From Ctena decussata (taxonomy: Eukaryota; Mollusca; Bivalvia; Lucinida; Lucinidae), in the NCBI GenBank assembly GCA_963989385.1, contig OZ022498.1, positions 104,145,298 through 104,209,297 on the forward strand: a stretch of DNA of 64,000 nt, in the 5' to 3' direction. The notes below the pieces were generated by a model, which made no database searches, was not told the DNA's origin, and saw only the letters and a program-made list of their open reading frames with translations. Positions 36,093-46,799 of this stretch are shown here, piece by piece. The first letter of the stretch is position 1. Every line of letters starts with the position of its first letter. Made by a program: the position numbers and the translations under genes.

Positions 36093-37421
36093 CTAAACAT
36101 TTTCTGCATGATAAGGCAGCAATTCGTGTCCATACTGTACCCGTACTTTTGTTGCTTTCCTCGGATCCTTGGGAGAAGGTGTAGCAGGGCCTGCAAAACT
36201 TTCAGTACATGTAGTTCGACTTACTTGAGAAGAACTTCTCCTCCTATTACTAAACCGAAAATAACCCTTGAGTCTATCTTTTGTAGAAGAAGGCATGCGC
36301 CATGAGGCGAAAAGAAGAGGGTTTACACATGTTGACAAAAAACCAAACCAGATAAACGTAATGTATGTTACATCAATATGTGATCGATTATCCTCGTTCT
36401 CGTGTATGAAGAAATGCACAAGTAGAAGAATGTTCATGGGGCACCAACACATGGCAAACAGCGTAACCATGGCAATTAAGTAATTCTGAGTTCGTTTTTC
36501 TTTTGCAAGGTCAATGTCATCATCACTATCGTGCGTTGTTCTTTCGGTATAATCACGTGATACGGTGGCATCTGGTTCTGACCTCTGACCTTCCTCACGA
36601 GCCCATGTCACTTTTGAAGCAAAGTCCTCGTTTTGAGATTCCCGTGACGTAGTTCCGCCGTTAGCAACACTATAGTGGACAACAACCGCTGAGTTCTCAC
36701 GTGATTTGAGCTCTGCAGAAACTTTCACATATAAGAAGGCAATGATTGCCAAAGGCATAACATATAGTGTAACAAACATAGCGCGAAGGTATTCCTCAAT
36801 TTGTCGTTCTTGGTTAATGTAGCATATCCCAACACCTTCGAATTGGTCTCCAAGGAATGCCCCTAGATCAATGTATTTGATATAAACCGCAAGAGGAAGG
36901 ACCACACAAATGGCACAAACCCAAACTGCAATGGTACATAGACCAGCAGGTACTCTGGCCTTGAACGGATTCACGATTAATCGATACCGGTCAATAGCAA
37001 TCATAAGGAATGTTAGCATCGATGCATGAATTGGGAATATTTGAATCATCGGCAGAAAGAAACACATAAAACTCCCAAAAATCCAGTTCTGAATCAACAT
37101 ATTTGCCAGTGAAATAGGTAAGACAAAGACGCATTTGATGACATCGGCAAAGGCTAAATTTCCTAATAAGAAAAATGTCTGATCATGATAGAGGCGTCTC
37201 TTCCCCATGGCGATTATCATGGCAACATTTCCCACAAGGCCCAGTAAGCCTACTACAGCATGTAGAAACATGAAGAGAGGATACACATAGCGAACTGAAC
37301 GTTTAATATGCGGCTGTGTAAAATCAAAGGTCGTCGTAGTGTTGTTGTCAGACAGCTCCATTATGTCTACAAATTGTAGCACCATAGTATAAAAATTTCC
37401 TTCTGCACTGTCACCCGACAT
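36093..37421 (-). CDS. Class A (rhodopsin-like) GPCR, neuropeptide-receptor type
   Basis: Single open exon of 442 residues starting at an ATG with A at -3. It should be a seven-helix plasma-membrane receptor acting through heterotrimeric G proteins. The N-terminus has overlapping N-glycosylation sequons at Asn26/Asn27. TM1 has the GN motif (Gly64-Asn65); TM2 LAFAD (Asp93); Cys120 before TM3 can bridge to Cys200 in loop 2; DRY is at 144-146; TM6 has CWCP (325-328); TM7 has NPLLF (367-371). Intracellular loop 3 is long (about 234-310) and acidic near TM6. The C-tail is rich in Ser and Arg, with a possible palmitoylation Cys405. Peptide-receptor character is inferred from the TM2, DRY and CWxP context; the ligand is unknown and I cannot place it in a named subfamily. 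No disrupting mutation is seen. Neighbours are mobile elements only. Confidence 0.93.
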   Translation of the reverse strand: MSGDSAEGNFYTMVLQFVDIMELSDNNTTTTFDFTQPHIKRSVRYVYPLFMFLHAVVGLLGLVGNVAMIIAMGKRRLYHDQTFFLLGNLAFADVIKCVFVLPISLANMLIQNWIFGSFMCFFLPMIQIFPIHASMLTFLMIAIDRYRLIVNPFKARVPAGLCTIAVWVCAICVVLPLAVYIKYIDLGAFLGDQFEGVGICYINQERQIEEYLRAMFVTLYVMPLAIIAFLYVKVSAELKSRENSAVVVHYSVANGGTTSRESQNEDFASKVTWAREEGQRSEPDATVSRDYTERTTHDSDDDIDLAKEKRTQNYLIAMVTLFAMCWCPMNILLLVHFFIHENEDNRSHIDVTYITFIWFGFLSTCVNPLLFASWRMPSSTKDRLKGYFRFSNRRRSSSQVSRTTCTESFAGPATPSPKDPRKATKVRVQYGHELLPYHAENV

Positions 37422-38194
37422 TTTCGCTTATTTTGTTATTTATTTTTCAGATCAAAGTATATCAAATAACTTTATATCGTGATACATTTACATAACCTAC
37501 GGGTACGGTTTTGTTATTACATTTATGCGTCTGCTTCCTTTAATATTCAAGTTATTTTTCCGTATTACATATTGATATTCTGTCATTTCTAATTTAATTT
37601 CTAAGTCTTTCTTTTATGAGTTTATGTTAATAAAACATATAATTATCTTAACTCTGAAGTCTTGTCCATGTCCTCTTGATAATATTTCAAAGCTTCGTTT
37701 CAAACAAATCCTTCAAATCCAATGTTATCGAACTTCCCACTTGATACTGCAACACGTTGAGTAGATCATTTCTGAGTTCATGTACACTCATTCACATTAA
37801 TTTAACCATCCTATTCGATGCCACATTATCTCAAATCAATTGCCAGTTCATTGTTCTTCCTTTTAACTGAAAAAAGTTATTAGCTAACGTTATATTGACA
37901 GTCATTATTTCTGTGTTGACACGGCAGATCACATCTGATTTCTATTTCAATTCTCATCTAATTGTATCCTCTCGAAATACAATTTGTTACTGGGTAACAA
38001 GAGACACTTGCAGTGAAATCTCATTACTCTCTGACTATTGAAAACAAGGTTTCAGACATAAATGTATTTGTCATTTTACCCATGTTTACATCAATTTTTA
38101 CAGCGACAGCCACAATTGATTTTCTGTTTTGTAAGGGTGAATGAATACGTATTCAAAGGAAGCAAAACTGAAAATGAAGGAGAGTTGGTTGGTT
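37422..38194. other. GPCR upstream region
   Basis: Putative promoter and 5' UTR side of the receptor (gene reads leftward). AT-rich, with no TATA or initiator element I can assign confidently and no obvious upstream coding exon. Confidence 0.35.
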
Positions 38195-38400
38195 GTTTTG
38201 GGTTTTGCGGCTTTCTTTGAGACAGTATTTCAGTCTATATCGAGCCGTCTCACCGAGAGAGGGAGATAGAAAAGATATGATAGAGATGGAAATAAATGTC
38301 CAAACAACCCCCACCCGAACCTGCTGCAAGCACAGTAGACCCTTGTTTGACTATTATCTAAAGTAGTAGGACGCGCCGGCATCCGGCAGTGAAAGTTACC
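38195..38400 (-). mobile_element. SINE-like repeat, minus orientation
   Basis: Read on the minus strand it gives CTACTGTGCTTGCAGCAGG, GTTGTTTGGACATTTATT, GAGACGGCTCGATATAGACT and then a CAAC-rich tail. The same order occurs at 55555-55715 with a CAAT tail. Two dispersed copies with short tandem tails suggest a SINE; a GGTTCGGGTGG word could be a decayed B box. Confidence 0.6.
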
Positions 38401-38476
38401 CAGCACCTTGCCCGATCAATCCTCCCCCATGAAGGAGAGGATTTACTCTTCTTGAAGTAAAGTTACACTTTTTTAA

Positions 38477-38719
38477 AACTCTTTCGGTGCCAAATTTTTC
38501 AGACGACAAATTTTCGTCTGCTCAAATCATCAGACGACAGATTTGTAATTGGAAATTTTAACAATCTAAAGACATTTTTCATAAAATCAGGCTTTTTAAG
38601 TTCATATTTGAATGGCAAACAGTGTATATCCTGATCAGACGGCTCTTTTAAGAGCCGGCTGATCTGGATATACGCTGTTTGCAAAGTCGCATTTTTGCGA
38701 CTTTGGCGCCGAAAGAGTT
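38477..38719. mobile_element. MITE, AACTCTTTCGGCGCCAAA ends, copy 1
   Basis: 18-bp terminal inverted repeats differing at one base. The interior contains CAGACGACAAATTTTCGTCTG-type words and a nested GCAAACAGTGTATATCCTGATCAG palindromic core (38612-38690). Confidence 0.8.
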
Positions 38720-38765
38720 AATTAACAGGGACTCTTACCGTGACATTTTAGATACTGGGAAACAT

Positions 38766-38981
38766 TTAACACTTCAAGCACCAATGACGAAAATAACATA
38801 ATTTGCAAACAGTATAGTTCCTAATGAAGCGGCTCATGATCTAGATCTACAAGGTTTGCCCTCTAGTCTTTGAATTCTCAATACGAAATGTCTTGGACAA
38901 GGCATTTTTTTTTTTTTTTTTTTTTTTTTTTTGCAGACGTAAATTTTGTCGTCTGCTTTTTGGTGCTTAAAGAGTTATTAA
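38766..38981. mobile_element. MITE, TTAAC...GTTAA, copy 2
   Basis: Ends TTCAAGCACCAA and TTTGGTGCTTAAAGAGTTA. Interior GCCCTCTAGTCTTTGAATTC, TTGGACAAGGCA, a 26-base T run (about 38907-38932) and GCAGACGTAAATTTTGTCGT match the copy at 60010-60226. Confidence 0.75.
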
Positions 38982-39009
38982 GACCGGATACCCGTTTTGG
39001 GGACATTAT

Positions 39010-39076
39010 GCAAACAGTGCAGACCCAGTTCAGACGCCGCAAAACGCGGCGTCTGATCAGGGCCTACATTGTTTGC
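39010..39076. mobile_element. GCAAACAGTGCAGACCC hairpin MITE core
   Basis: GCAAACAGTGCAGACCCAGT with GACGCCGC is mirrored by GCGGCGTCTGATCAGGGC and ATTGTTTGC, very like 7130-7193. Confidence 0.75.
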
Positions 39077-39294
39077 TTGCAGGAATTTCTATGCAAAGTA
39101 CAATAAAAGTGAAAATATTCACCAGAAACCCCTAAAACTAGAAATGGGATTATCTGCATGATAAGAATGGACAAGTCCACTGGTCAAAAAAGGGTTAATA
39201 GCTACCGCAATCGTCTTCAAAATGAAACTTTTACTTTTTACAATGTAGCAATGCGTCCAAATGATGCAGATCGAATGGTAAACCGGAGAGGCCC

Positions 39295-39518
39295 TGGGGC
39301 CGTATTCATAAAGCCACTTAAGTCGTTGCTATGCTGTTGCTAAGGCTAAATATCTATAAAGGAGATTCCATACAACTATGAAATTTGCTCTGGAGGAACA
39401 GTCTTTGTAAGACTGTTCCTCCAGAGCAATTTCATAGTTGTAGGGAATCTCCTTCTAAGAAATTTAGCCTTAGCAACCGCATAGCAACGACTTAAGCGGC
39501 TTTATGAATACGGCCCCA
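39295..39518. mobile_element. Near-perfect palindromic MITE, TGGGGCCGTATTC ends
   Basis: 224 bp with long, nearly identical arms: TGGGGCCGTATTCATAAAGC, ACTTAAGTCGTTGCTATG, TTAGCCTTAGCAAC (right arm, inverted) and a core GCTCTGGAGGAACAGTCTT folding on itself. Few mismatches imply a young element or gene conversion between arms. Confidence 0.85.
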
Positions 39519-41159
39519 GTTTGATCTCGGTTTGGGTTGTGTTTGCATTGACGTTTCTGTTCCATTACTTAGGAATTTATGGTAATACATAAGGAAACCA
39601 AAATAGGAAAGAAACCAATAGTAAACCACCAAGACAATCGGCTCCCTTTGAAAAACGGCGATAAAACATAAAATGTATCCATTCACCCTAAGTCACTTTT
39701 CATAGTCCATCCAGACAGCATGTTACTTTCTTCTGATTTTGCACTGTTCATGTGTATTGAATATAGTTATTTTACTTCGTTATTTTTACAACAATACGCC
39801 TCTTCTACTTTCCAGAATGAAATTTTATCCTTACACAAGCTTCAAGCCAATAGCTGATATTCCCTATCATTAAATTAGGTCCTCAGCGCCAGATTCTGAT
39901 AATAAATCTCCTATCTTCTACACAATAAGATTTTGTCTCGTTAAAATACTCGCAACGTTGCCGGAGAAATTGAAGGTTATAATCACTACTAGGTGACAAC
40001 GCCGCAATAATATCGATTAAGCCAATGGAATCTCAAGCCACGTACTCAGCCTGGCTAATTACAATCCAGCTATGAAATTATTGTAACCTTAACCGAGCAT
40101 TTCGATAAATGATGTATGAAGAGCTGATCTGAATAAATAACATCCTCTGTTCACTTCCGTACTTCGCCCACGTGCGCCATCTCTAACTAGTGGGAACAAT
40201 ATATCGAACAATAGGAATCTCTGGTTGTTTTGTTATGCTTGCTGCTGTGTCATGCATACAGAAACAAGTGAAAGAAATAAATATGTTTGTATCTTTGATG
40301 TGGTACAAACGTTGGAACAGCGCCGTATCAATGTCTGTGCAACGTTTTGTACCTATGGGTAGGCTTGTATCTTGGGAATTCATGCCTACCAAAAATATCA
40401 GCAGTTTTGACCCGGGGCCAAAGTGCGAAATCATATTCAAACATCAAATAGTCTTCAAGATATAAGATAAAATCGCTGGACAAAGCCAGTTGGATTATTT
40501 ATAGCAGGAATTGTTTTGCAAGTTTTAATTAAAGATGCCTTTTATACCGATATAGAACAAGAGCCTTCTGAGTACCCAAGTGGATAAGACTACGGTATTA
40601 CATCATGCATCCAGTCTTTTAGAACACGTTGGTTGTTGATGAGTAAGTGATAAAATAAGCACAGGAAGGGTCGGTGGGGTGGGGAGAGAGCGGTGGGAAT
40701 TTCCTCGTACTCAAATTAGCTTCGGTTACATTACAGTGAACAACACACCTCATTAAAAACGAAATCAAAATGTGCCAAGTCATTCTTTTTTAAGATATGC
40801 ACGATTTGAAGATGAGTGATAGGGACACCACACGTTTACTTTTTCACTGCGCCGATAAATCAGAGTCTCACGGCGTTTTCATAATTTTTACGGTTATATA
40901 CATTACCTATCTACTACCGTAGATCACTTGTTATTCACGAGAGAAATATGTTCTTTAATGTTCCAAATCTAATGTGTCATGGATTAAAAGATCTCGCCAC
41001 TAGTTTGACCAGTAGATGACCAAATTACTTGCTCACAAATTCAAGAACTCGTATATATTTCCCACACAGATTAATCGAAAATAAAGAACACGCGAAAAGA
41101 AAGCGTTTTACGGCATATATTTTGTCTATTTTATTTAAAATATTCGTTTTGGAATTTTC
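39519..41159. other. Intergenic, no gene recognised
   Basis: Frames of 80-107 codons (40183-40465 both strands, 41029-41352 plus) have no domain. 40570-40650 has a weak tRNA-like A box (ACCCAAGTGGATAAG) but no matching B box. Confidence 0.4.
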
Positions 41160-41262
41160 GAAAAAGAGAGATGGGCTCCACCTTTCATATGCTGTGCCCA
41201 AGATACAGTTGGCCTCTAACCCCTACTACCTCAACGCCTACAAAGCTACGGAAACCTTCTGT
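41160..41262 (+). mobile_element. SINE 3' fragment
   Basis: GAGAGATGGGCTCCACCTTT, GCTGTGCCCAAGATACAG and GGCCTCTAACCCCTACTACC match the 3' part of the SINE at 17051-17300. The tRNA-like head is missing, as in a 5'-truncated insertion. Confidence 0.7.
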
Positions 41263-41628
41263 CTTTTTATTATTTTGGCTTATGCAGTTAAATATGTAAA
41301 AAAGATACGTTTATGGTTATTAATATGTTTTCTACATCTCATAACTTTGTAACAATTGTTCCTGTAATAGTCCAGTGTCATTATTCATCTTTAAGCATTT
41401 TAAGTATTTTAAAGGTAATGACAGCTTAAATCTGGTTTAATAAAGACATAAAGGCCTTTTCTGCGTACAGTTATAGATCGAAGTTTATTATGTGGCGTTA
41501 TCGAATATGGGCCTAGTCCATTTTTACTATGATTTAGGTGTTTCAGGTATGATAATGTTTCAGGTATAATAATGCAAAACTGATCATTATTTAAGTTTTA
41601 GCATGCATATAATATACTGTAATCGTTC

Positions 41629-41702
41629 CACTGGCGCAGTGGATCCAGCACTGGATTCATGATACTTTTGACTCGTGTGGACATACGTTCGAGTCCCATT
41701 CT
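41629..41702 (+). other. tRNA-like pol III relic
   Basis: A box TGGCGCAGTGG (41632-41642) and B box CGTTCGAGTCC (41686-41696), spacing 54 bp, followed by a T-rich region. The stems are imperfect, so it is likely a SINE head or tRNA pseudogene. Confidence 0.5.
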
Positions 41703-41960
41703 TTCTATCTCTTTTTTTTTTGTTACTCAACTGTGTATGTTAATTTTTGTATATATACATCTTTTTATTTATTTTTAATGTTATCTTTTATAATTTTTCT
41801 TTTAATTATTTTATGTTTTTTTTTTTTTTTTTTTTTTTTTTTGTTATGTTACTACCATAATTTTTTTTTTATTTTTATTCTTTTTTATTTTTTTTACTTT
41901 ACATTTTTCTTTATTAATATCTGGATCATTAATTTTCAGAATTTTCAGAATTTCAATATA
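41703..41960. repeat. T-rich low-complexity tract
   Basis: Long T-dominated stretch, including a T run at about 41817-41842 and further TTTTTA repeats. No gene. Confidence 0.8.
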
Positions 41961-43190
41961 TTAAATTTCAAAGGCAGTATCTGAATCGGAGTAATCACTG
42001 GATTCAGAAGCTGTGAAAGTTCCTTGCTCGTCGCTTACTTCGATCAGAAATTTCTCCACGGCTTTCTCTATAGTGCGATCCGTCTTCCAAAATCTCTCTT
42101 CGACAGTCTCCACATGCCGACAGCAGTTTTCCCATATACTTGCAGGCGTGCTTTCAATAGCGTCTTCTGTCAGCTTCAGGACATCTTTCATCTTGTAGGA
42201 CATGTTCGTGGCAGCGACTTTGCTCTTCACGTGAGCCCAGATCAGCTCTATTGTATTGGCGAGGTACTGGGGAAGACGGAGGCATTCATGTCCTTGCTGC
42301 TTTAGCGTTTCATCCAAGATGTTCTTTGGCTCTGGTCTGTTCCTCTTGCAGAGCTCCAGCAGTTCGGCCTTGAGCATGTTCAGAGTAAAGGCAATTCCAT
42401 TTCTTTTCAACCAGGACTGGATATCTGCTTTTCTTGTAGGCTGAGTAGGCTATTTGTCTTCCTGGATGTTGTGGTATGCCACATTGTCTACTACAAAGAC
42501 AGAATTTGATTGTAAGTTAGGAATGAGCTTTTCCTTGAGCCACATCATGAAGTTTGTACTGTTCATATCTGAATGGTAATCTCCAGATGAGGATTTGGCC
42601 TTGAAGAGAAGATCTGTGCCTGGTTTGAAACCGTCTTTGGAGCCTGCGTGTACTACAATCAGCCTTTCCCCTCTAGAAAATGGAATCTTTACATCCACCT
42701 CTTTTGACTGCCAACACGTTTTCATGCTGTGGCTTGAATTCACATAAGTTTCATCGGTGTACACAATAGTGCGTCCTTGTTCTCTGAATGCCTTTATTTT
42801 GCGAAGAAAGTTTATTCTTGCCACAACAATGTCATTTCTTTCCATCAGAATAGATCGGTTGCCTTCACATCTTTTCCAAACAAAACCAAGTTCTTTCAAA
42901 AATTTTCTGAGAAAGTCCACTTTGCCAGGAAAAGAATTTTTTTTCCTTCACTGCTGCTAAAATGGATCGGCTAGTTGGAGCTCTCCCCCTTTCTACAGCA
43001 TCTCATGGACCGTCCTTCTGATGACATCTCTGTCGAAATTGTCTACGAAATAACGATCCTGTCGAGGCTTCCTTGGCTTTCAGGTAAGAGACATCGCACC
43101 CATACGTCGAACAGTCGTGATACTGACTCCGTTAGCTGCCCTTGCCGTCGCTTTCTGTACTGGACCTTGTAATGCCCCCATTTTCTTCTC
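41961..43190 (-). pseudogene. DDE transposase (IS630/Tc1-mariner-like), disrupted
   Basis: The minus-strand translation reads a DDE_3-type transposase. It has an N-terminal helix-turn-helix-like stretch (about 43180-43080), a KPRKPRQDRYF linker followed by a VIRRTVHEM block, a DFLRKFLKELGF segment, then the catalytic core with IVYTDETYV (first Asp), VFVVDNVAYHN (second Asp) and TIELIWAHVK (third acidic residue region, normally NPIE...WA). Lesions are a stop after the HTH region, a stop and frameshift near 42960-43020, and an in-frame TAG at 42450-42452 between two otherwise continuous core halves (42453-42920 and 41961-42449). No flanking terminal inverted repeats were found. The core reads well, so decay is moderate. 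The family is by motif; no search was run. Confidence 0.82.
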
Positions 43191-43888
43191 TTCTTTGCAA
43201 ATCTGAAAATATAAATAATAAAAATACTTTAAACCAAGTTTTCAAAAAATGAAACCAATTAGTTCACGAGAGTTTTAAAGTCTTCGGTCGAGAATTTAAA
43301 ACTCTGGTGAACTGAGCAGGTCTCAGAAGTATATTGAAAAATGCTCACATTTCGCGAAAATATCACTCCTTCCTTTTTCTTTATTTTTTCTTCTTTTAAA
43401 GTCCTTACAAAAATCGAGTGTCGATATGGTGTTCATTTGAGTGGCATCACATAGAAAAAGATACGTTTATGTGCATATGGCAAATGCAAAAATCAGCCTG
43501 TGCAGCTGCATTATACTGATCAAATGCTTCACTTTTTACTGCGTAGCTATTTTGCGAACAAGAAAAAAATCAGAATAGGCTGGTCAGTGCGCAGGCTGAT
43601 CAGTGTTCACTGTTCGTATATGTCATAATGTACCGTTTTCGCGACGCCACTCAGTTACGCGAAGAACATATATCATAGAAACCTTCAGAACATTTTGTAC
43701 GACTGATAATTTTGTGTCACTCATAATGATATAAGACGTCTTTCTAACAGCAAGTAAAAGTTCGAAATGTTCATTTGGAAACTTTTTTTTATATAATACT
43801 CATTTAATACTCACTTAAATTTGCACGAAGAAATCAAGACACTTGTGAATAACTATTATCATATTAGATGTAAAAAAAAGAAGAAAAA
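43191..43888. other. Spacer with weak palindromes
   Basis: No gene. 43490-43620 holds AAATCAGCCTGTGCAGCTGC and GCGCAGGCTGATCAGTG, a decayed inverted repeat of the CTGATCAG-core kind. Confidence 0.4.
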
Positions 43889-43966
43889 CTGGTGAGACTC
43901 GAACCCATCACGATACTGTTGAAACCTATTAACTGCTGTGCTGTATCCTTTTCGCCACTGCTTGTA
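43889..43966 (-). other. tRNA-like pol III relic, minus strand
   Basis: Minus-strand A box TGGCGAAAAGG (43947-43957) and B box GGTTCGAGTCT (43895-43905). The head-like sequence ends in GAGTCTCACCAG and a T-rich stretch. The acceptor stem is not convincing; read as SINE or tRNA relic. Confidence 0.5.
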
Positions 43967-44089
43967 TAGTGACAATTATGTATTTGATATATAAGTAGAC
44001 AAACTTGACTAACTTTTACCTTTGGACGAGTCCATATACCTGTTTCATCTTTGTGTGTTTATGTTATTGTTTGTTGAGCGTCCAAAACA

Positions 44090-44605
44090 CAGGCATTCGG
44101 TACATTGGAAGTTAGAGGGGGTCAGGACATAAACATCGACAGATATATATATAAAGACAAGGTTACTAACTCTGCATGGGCCTTTCTAGGGGTTACTGGG
44201 TTTAACGAGCTCATTTGAATCACTCAATCATTTTTATGAATCCCTTTTTTGCCTTATGTCTCTTGGACATACTGCTCTTATGTACGAAACAAGCCTTTTC
44301 TTTTGGCTTCAAGCGGTTCTCGAGTAATTCACCAGACGACCCCAATTTCACGTTTGCCAGCACGATATTGGCCATGGAAAGAATGCTGTGTTTCACTACT
44401 GCACGCGCTCATCCAGGCTCTCTGCCATTAATCTGATATGTGTACGACGAAAACCAACTGAAACCATATTCATTTACCAGCTAGACAACCACTAGTTTCT
44501 TCCTGGGTGTCGCGAAAGGATTTGTTTATTTTTCGTTTTCTGTGAGATGCAAATGTTCACCATGACACCGTTCATCGAAAACAACCGAACATATCCGAAT
44601 AACAA
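44090..44605 (-). repeat. Mirror-image repeat, left arm with exon-like frame
   Basis: Matches the reverse complement of 44950-45450 with few differences. On the minus strand it contains an open, lysine-rich C-terminal-looking peptide of about 60 residues (near 44225-44410) with GSSGELLENRLKPKEKA and SSMSKRHKAKKGFIKMIE before the stop. The same peptide is preserved on the plus strand of the right arm. Confidence 0.6.
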
Positions 44606-44628
44606 TCCATTTTGTATCCCTTTTTTGA

Positions 44629-44994
44629 TTGGATAATGGAATACAGGACTGGTTCTCGGTTTTCTGGCATTTCTGCGATAGCGGAAAAACCAGCGAAATC
44701 TCGCGCCATCTGTCAAAAGCAAAAATAGAGCTCGATGACAAACAAAGACTTGCGGTTGATTTTACTGTTTCTGTTCACAACTTTTTATTGTTGGGCGAGG
44801 CTGGAATGGGGAAAAATGTCTCTTTCAGTTTGATGTTGTTCTCAATTTCACCGTGGAAAAAATGTTGTTTACATTGGTTACGGAAATTTTACTGGACAGA
44901 ATTCTTGGCCAATAGCAATGCCGCTCTCAATGTGTCACGTGAGAGCTCATTCGGATATCCATTAAACGGTGTCATGGCGGACGTTTGCATCTGA
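44629..44994 (+). pseudogene. PIF1-helicase-like scrap in the mirror-repeat centre
   Basis: A 121-codon frame between the two arms. Its middle reads LDDKQRLAVDFTVSVHNFLL then GEAGMGKN, which resembles the start of a PIF1/Helitron-type helicase: an L-x-x-EQ-x-AV segment followed by a Walker A box, usually GxAGTGKT/S. Here the last P-loop residue is Asn in place of Ser/Thr, and no further helicase motif follows. The N-terminal and C-terminal parts run into unrelated frame. It is either a fragment of a helicase gene or a transposon remnant; a chance frame cannot be excluded. Confidence 0.45.
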
Positions 44995-45450
44995 CAGAAA
45001 AGGGAAAATAAACAAATCTTGTAGCGACGCCCAGGAAGAAAGTAGTAGAGTTCTAGCTGGTAAATGAAAATGGTTTTAGTTGTTTTTCGTCGTACACATA
45101 TCAGATTAATGGAAGAAGGCTTGGCTGAGCGCGTGCAGTAGTGAAACACAGCATTCTTTCCTTGGCCAACATCGTGCTGGCAAACGTGAAACTGGGGTCG
45201 TCTGGTGAATTACTCGAGAACCGCTTGAAGCCAAAAGAAAAAGCTTTTTTCGTACCTAAGAGCAGTATGTCCAAGAGACATAAGGCAAAAAAGGGATTCA
45301 TAAAAATGATTGAGTGATCCAAATGAGCTTGTTAAACCCAGTAACCCCTAGAAAGGCCCATGCAGAGTTAGTAACCTTGTCTTTATATATTTATCTGTCG
45401 ATGTTTATGTCCTTACCCCCTCTAACTTCCAATGTACCGAATGCCTGTGG
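44950..45450 (+). repeat. Mirror-image repeat, right arm with exon-like frame
   Basis: Inverted partner of 44090-44605. The plus-strand frame (about 45135-45320) encodes the same ~60-residue basic peptide, ending in IEW-free GFIKMIE and a TGA stop. It differs from the left-arm version by a handful of conservative-looking changes. An AG just upstream could be a splice acceptor. I do not recognise the protein. Confidence 0.55.
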
Positions 45451-46728
45451 TCCAAAATACCGTCGGCGATCTATACAATAAACGCATATAGACCTAGAAA
45501 CGCATGTCGTAATGTGATACATGTATGTATACAGGGGCTTTATCACAAATCGATACAAAACATTACCATGTATGTTATTTGATGAGAAAATCTGCTAGTA
45601 TCGTAGTGGACTCACAGCACCACCCTCGACCAGGTCGTGATTGGACCCGATTAGAATATTGTGGATTAGGTATTAGAAGGCCGGTAATTTAACAATTTGA
45701 GCTACTCATCGAAGTATGGTAGGAGGATGGTCATAACATGCATGGGCTTTCAAATATCGTGCATCTCATATGCATCCGAGAACCCAACATTTCACATCCT
45801 TGCGCAGTTTGCGATTCTTGTCTTGCGCTTCACGACACTCTTCAACCTTCGGGACATTGTCATCCGTTTTTGTATTTGCACAGCACCTGGAGTGAATTCC
45901 CCAGAGGACATGATACTGAGTTTCCGCCGTAATGTTCTCATACAGACTAGGAACCAGTTGAGCTGGACTGTTACTTGGAATGCAATTTGAGATTGATGAA
46001 CTTGTAGCGCTCGTGATTGGCCAGAAACTATTAGGTCCTGTGGACAACACTGAAATTACAGAAATAAGCCCTGAATAGTAGGATCCTTAGAAAGCAAGGA
46101 ATACATTAGGAAAAAGAGAACAGCAAACTCGGTTAAAATGAGTCTGTTCATGGCCAGTAATGAAATGTGCAACACTGGCCACGAAAGGGGGAGTTTTTTA
46201 AATTCCTCCTTGAACCAATAGCTGACAAGTTGACCAGAGAGCTTTGTGTAACAGAAGTACTAGTTTTGTGGAGAAGATGGCGATGGAATATCGGCGGAAA
46301 ACCTTTCAGGCTCCCGAAGATGTTGAGTTACGGTTCCAGAAGAATCAACCAGACTCTGCTTTTGTTTTGTTTTCTAATTTAAAATAGATAATAGGTAAAA
46401 ATAGATGTTGCCACATTGCTCTAAGAAAGAGCTAATAGAGAAAATCGTTCATTTTGTAGAGAACATCCATATGAAATCAACATTCGTAAATATTTGTAGA
46501 TCATTTTCAATCACTGCGATTTACATAAAACATTGCCAGTGAAAATTATTTTAATGTTCTCTGAAAGCAATTCTTTTAAAAAATGTCAATAAACCTCGAT
46601 TAAACCATTCTACAGACCTGTCAATTTATTGTATTACAGATATCAATTTGACCCAGTCTCAAGTGAGCAGAAAATCATTATTGCTGCATTACCGTAATGA
46701 ATCTAAATGTTACGACGACAGTATCTGA
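45451..46728. other. Intergenic, no gene recognised
   Basis: The longest frame (94 codons, 45766-46050 minus) has no motif. The segment around 46146-46180 matches 11610-11650. Confidence 0.4.
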
Positions 46729-46799
46729 ATAAACAGTGTAGACCCTGATCAGACTGCTCCATAAATGGAGCAGTCTGACCCGGGTCTGCATGGTTTGCT
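46729..46799. mobile_element. AAACAGTGTAGACCC hairpin MITE core
   Basis: AAACAGTGTAGACCCTGATC with AGACTGCTCCAT is mirrored by ATGGAGCAGTCTGACCCGGG and GGTTTGC. Third clear relative of 7130-7193. Confidence 0.75.

Noticed and set aside
38500..38545. Hammerhead ribozyme core (CTGATGA...CGAAA on the minus strand)
   Set aside because: The two core words are present, but the bases between them cannot form stem II and the match lies within a palindromic MITE, so it is probably coincidental.
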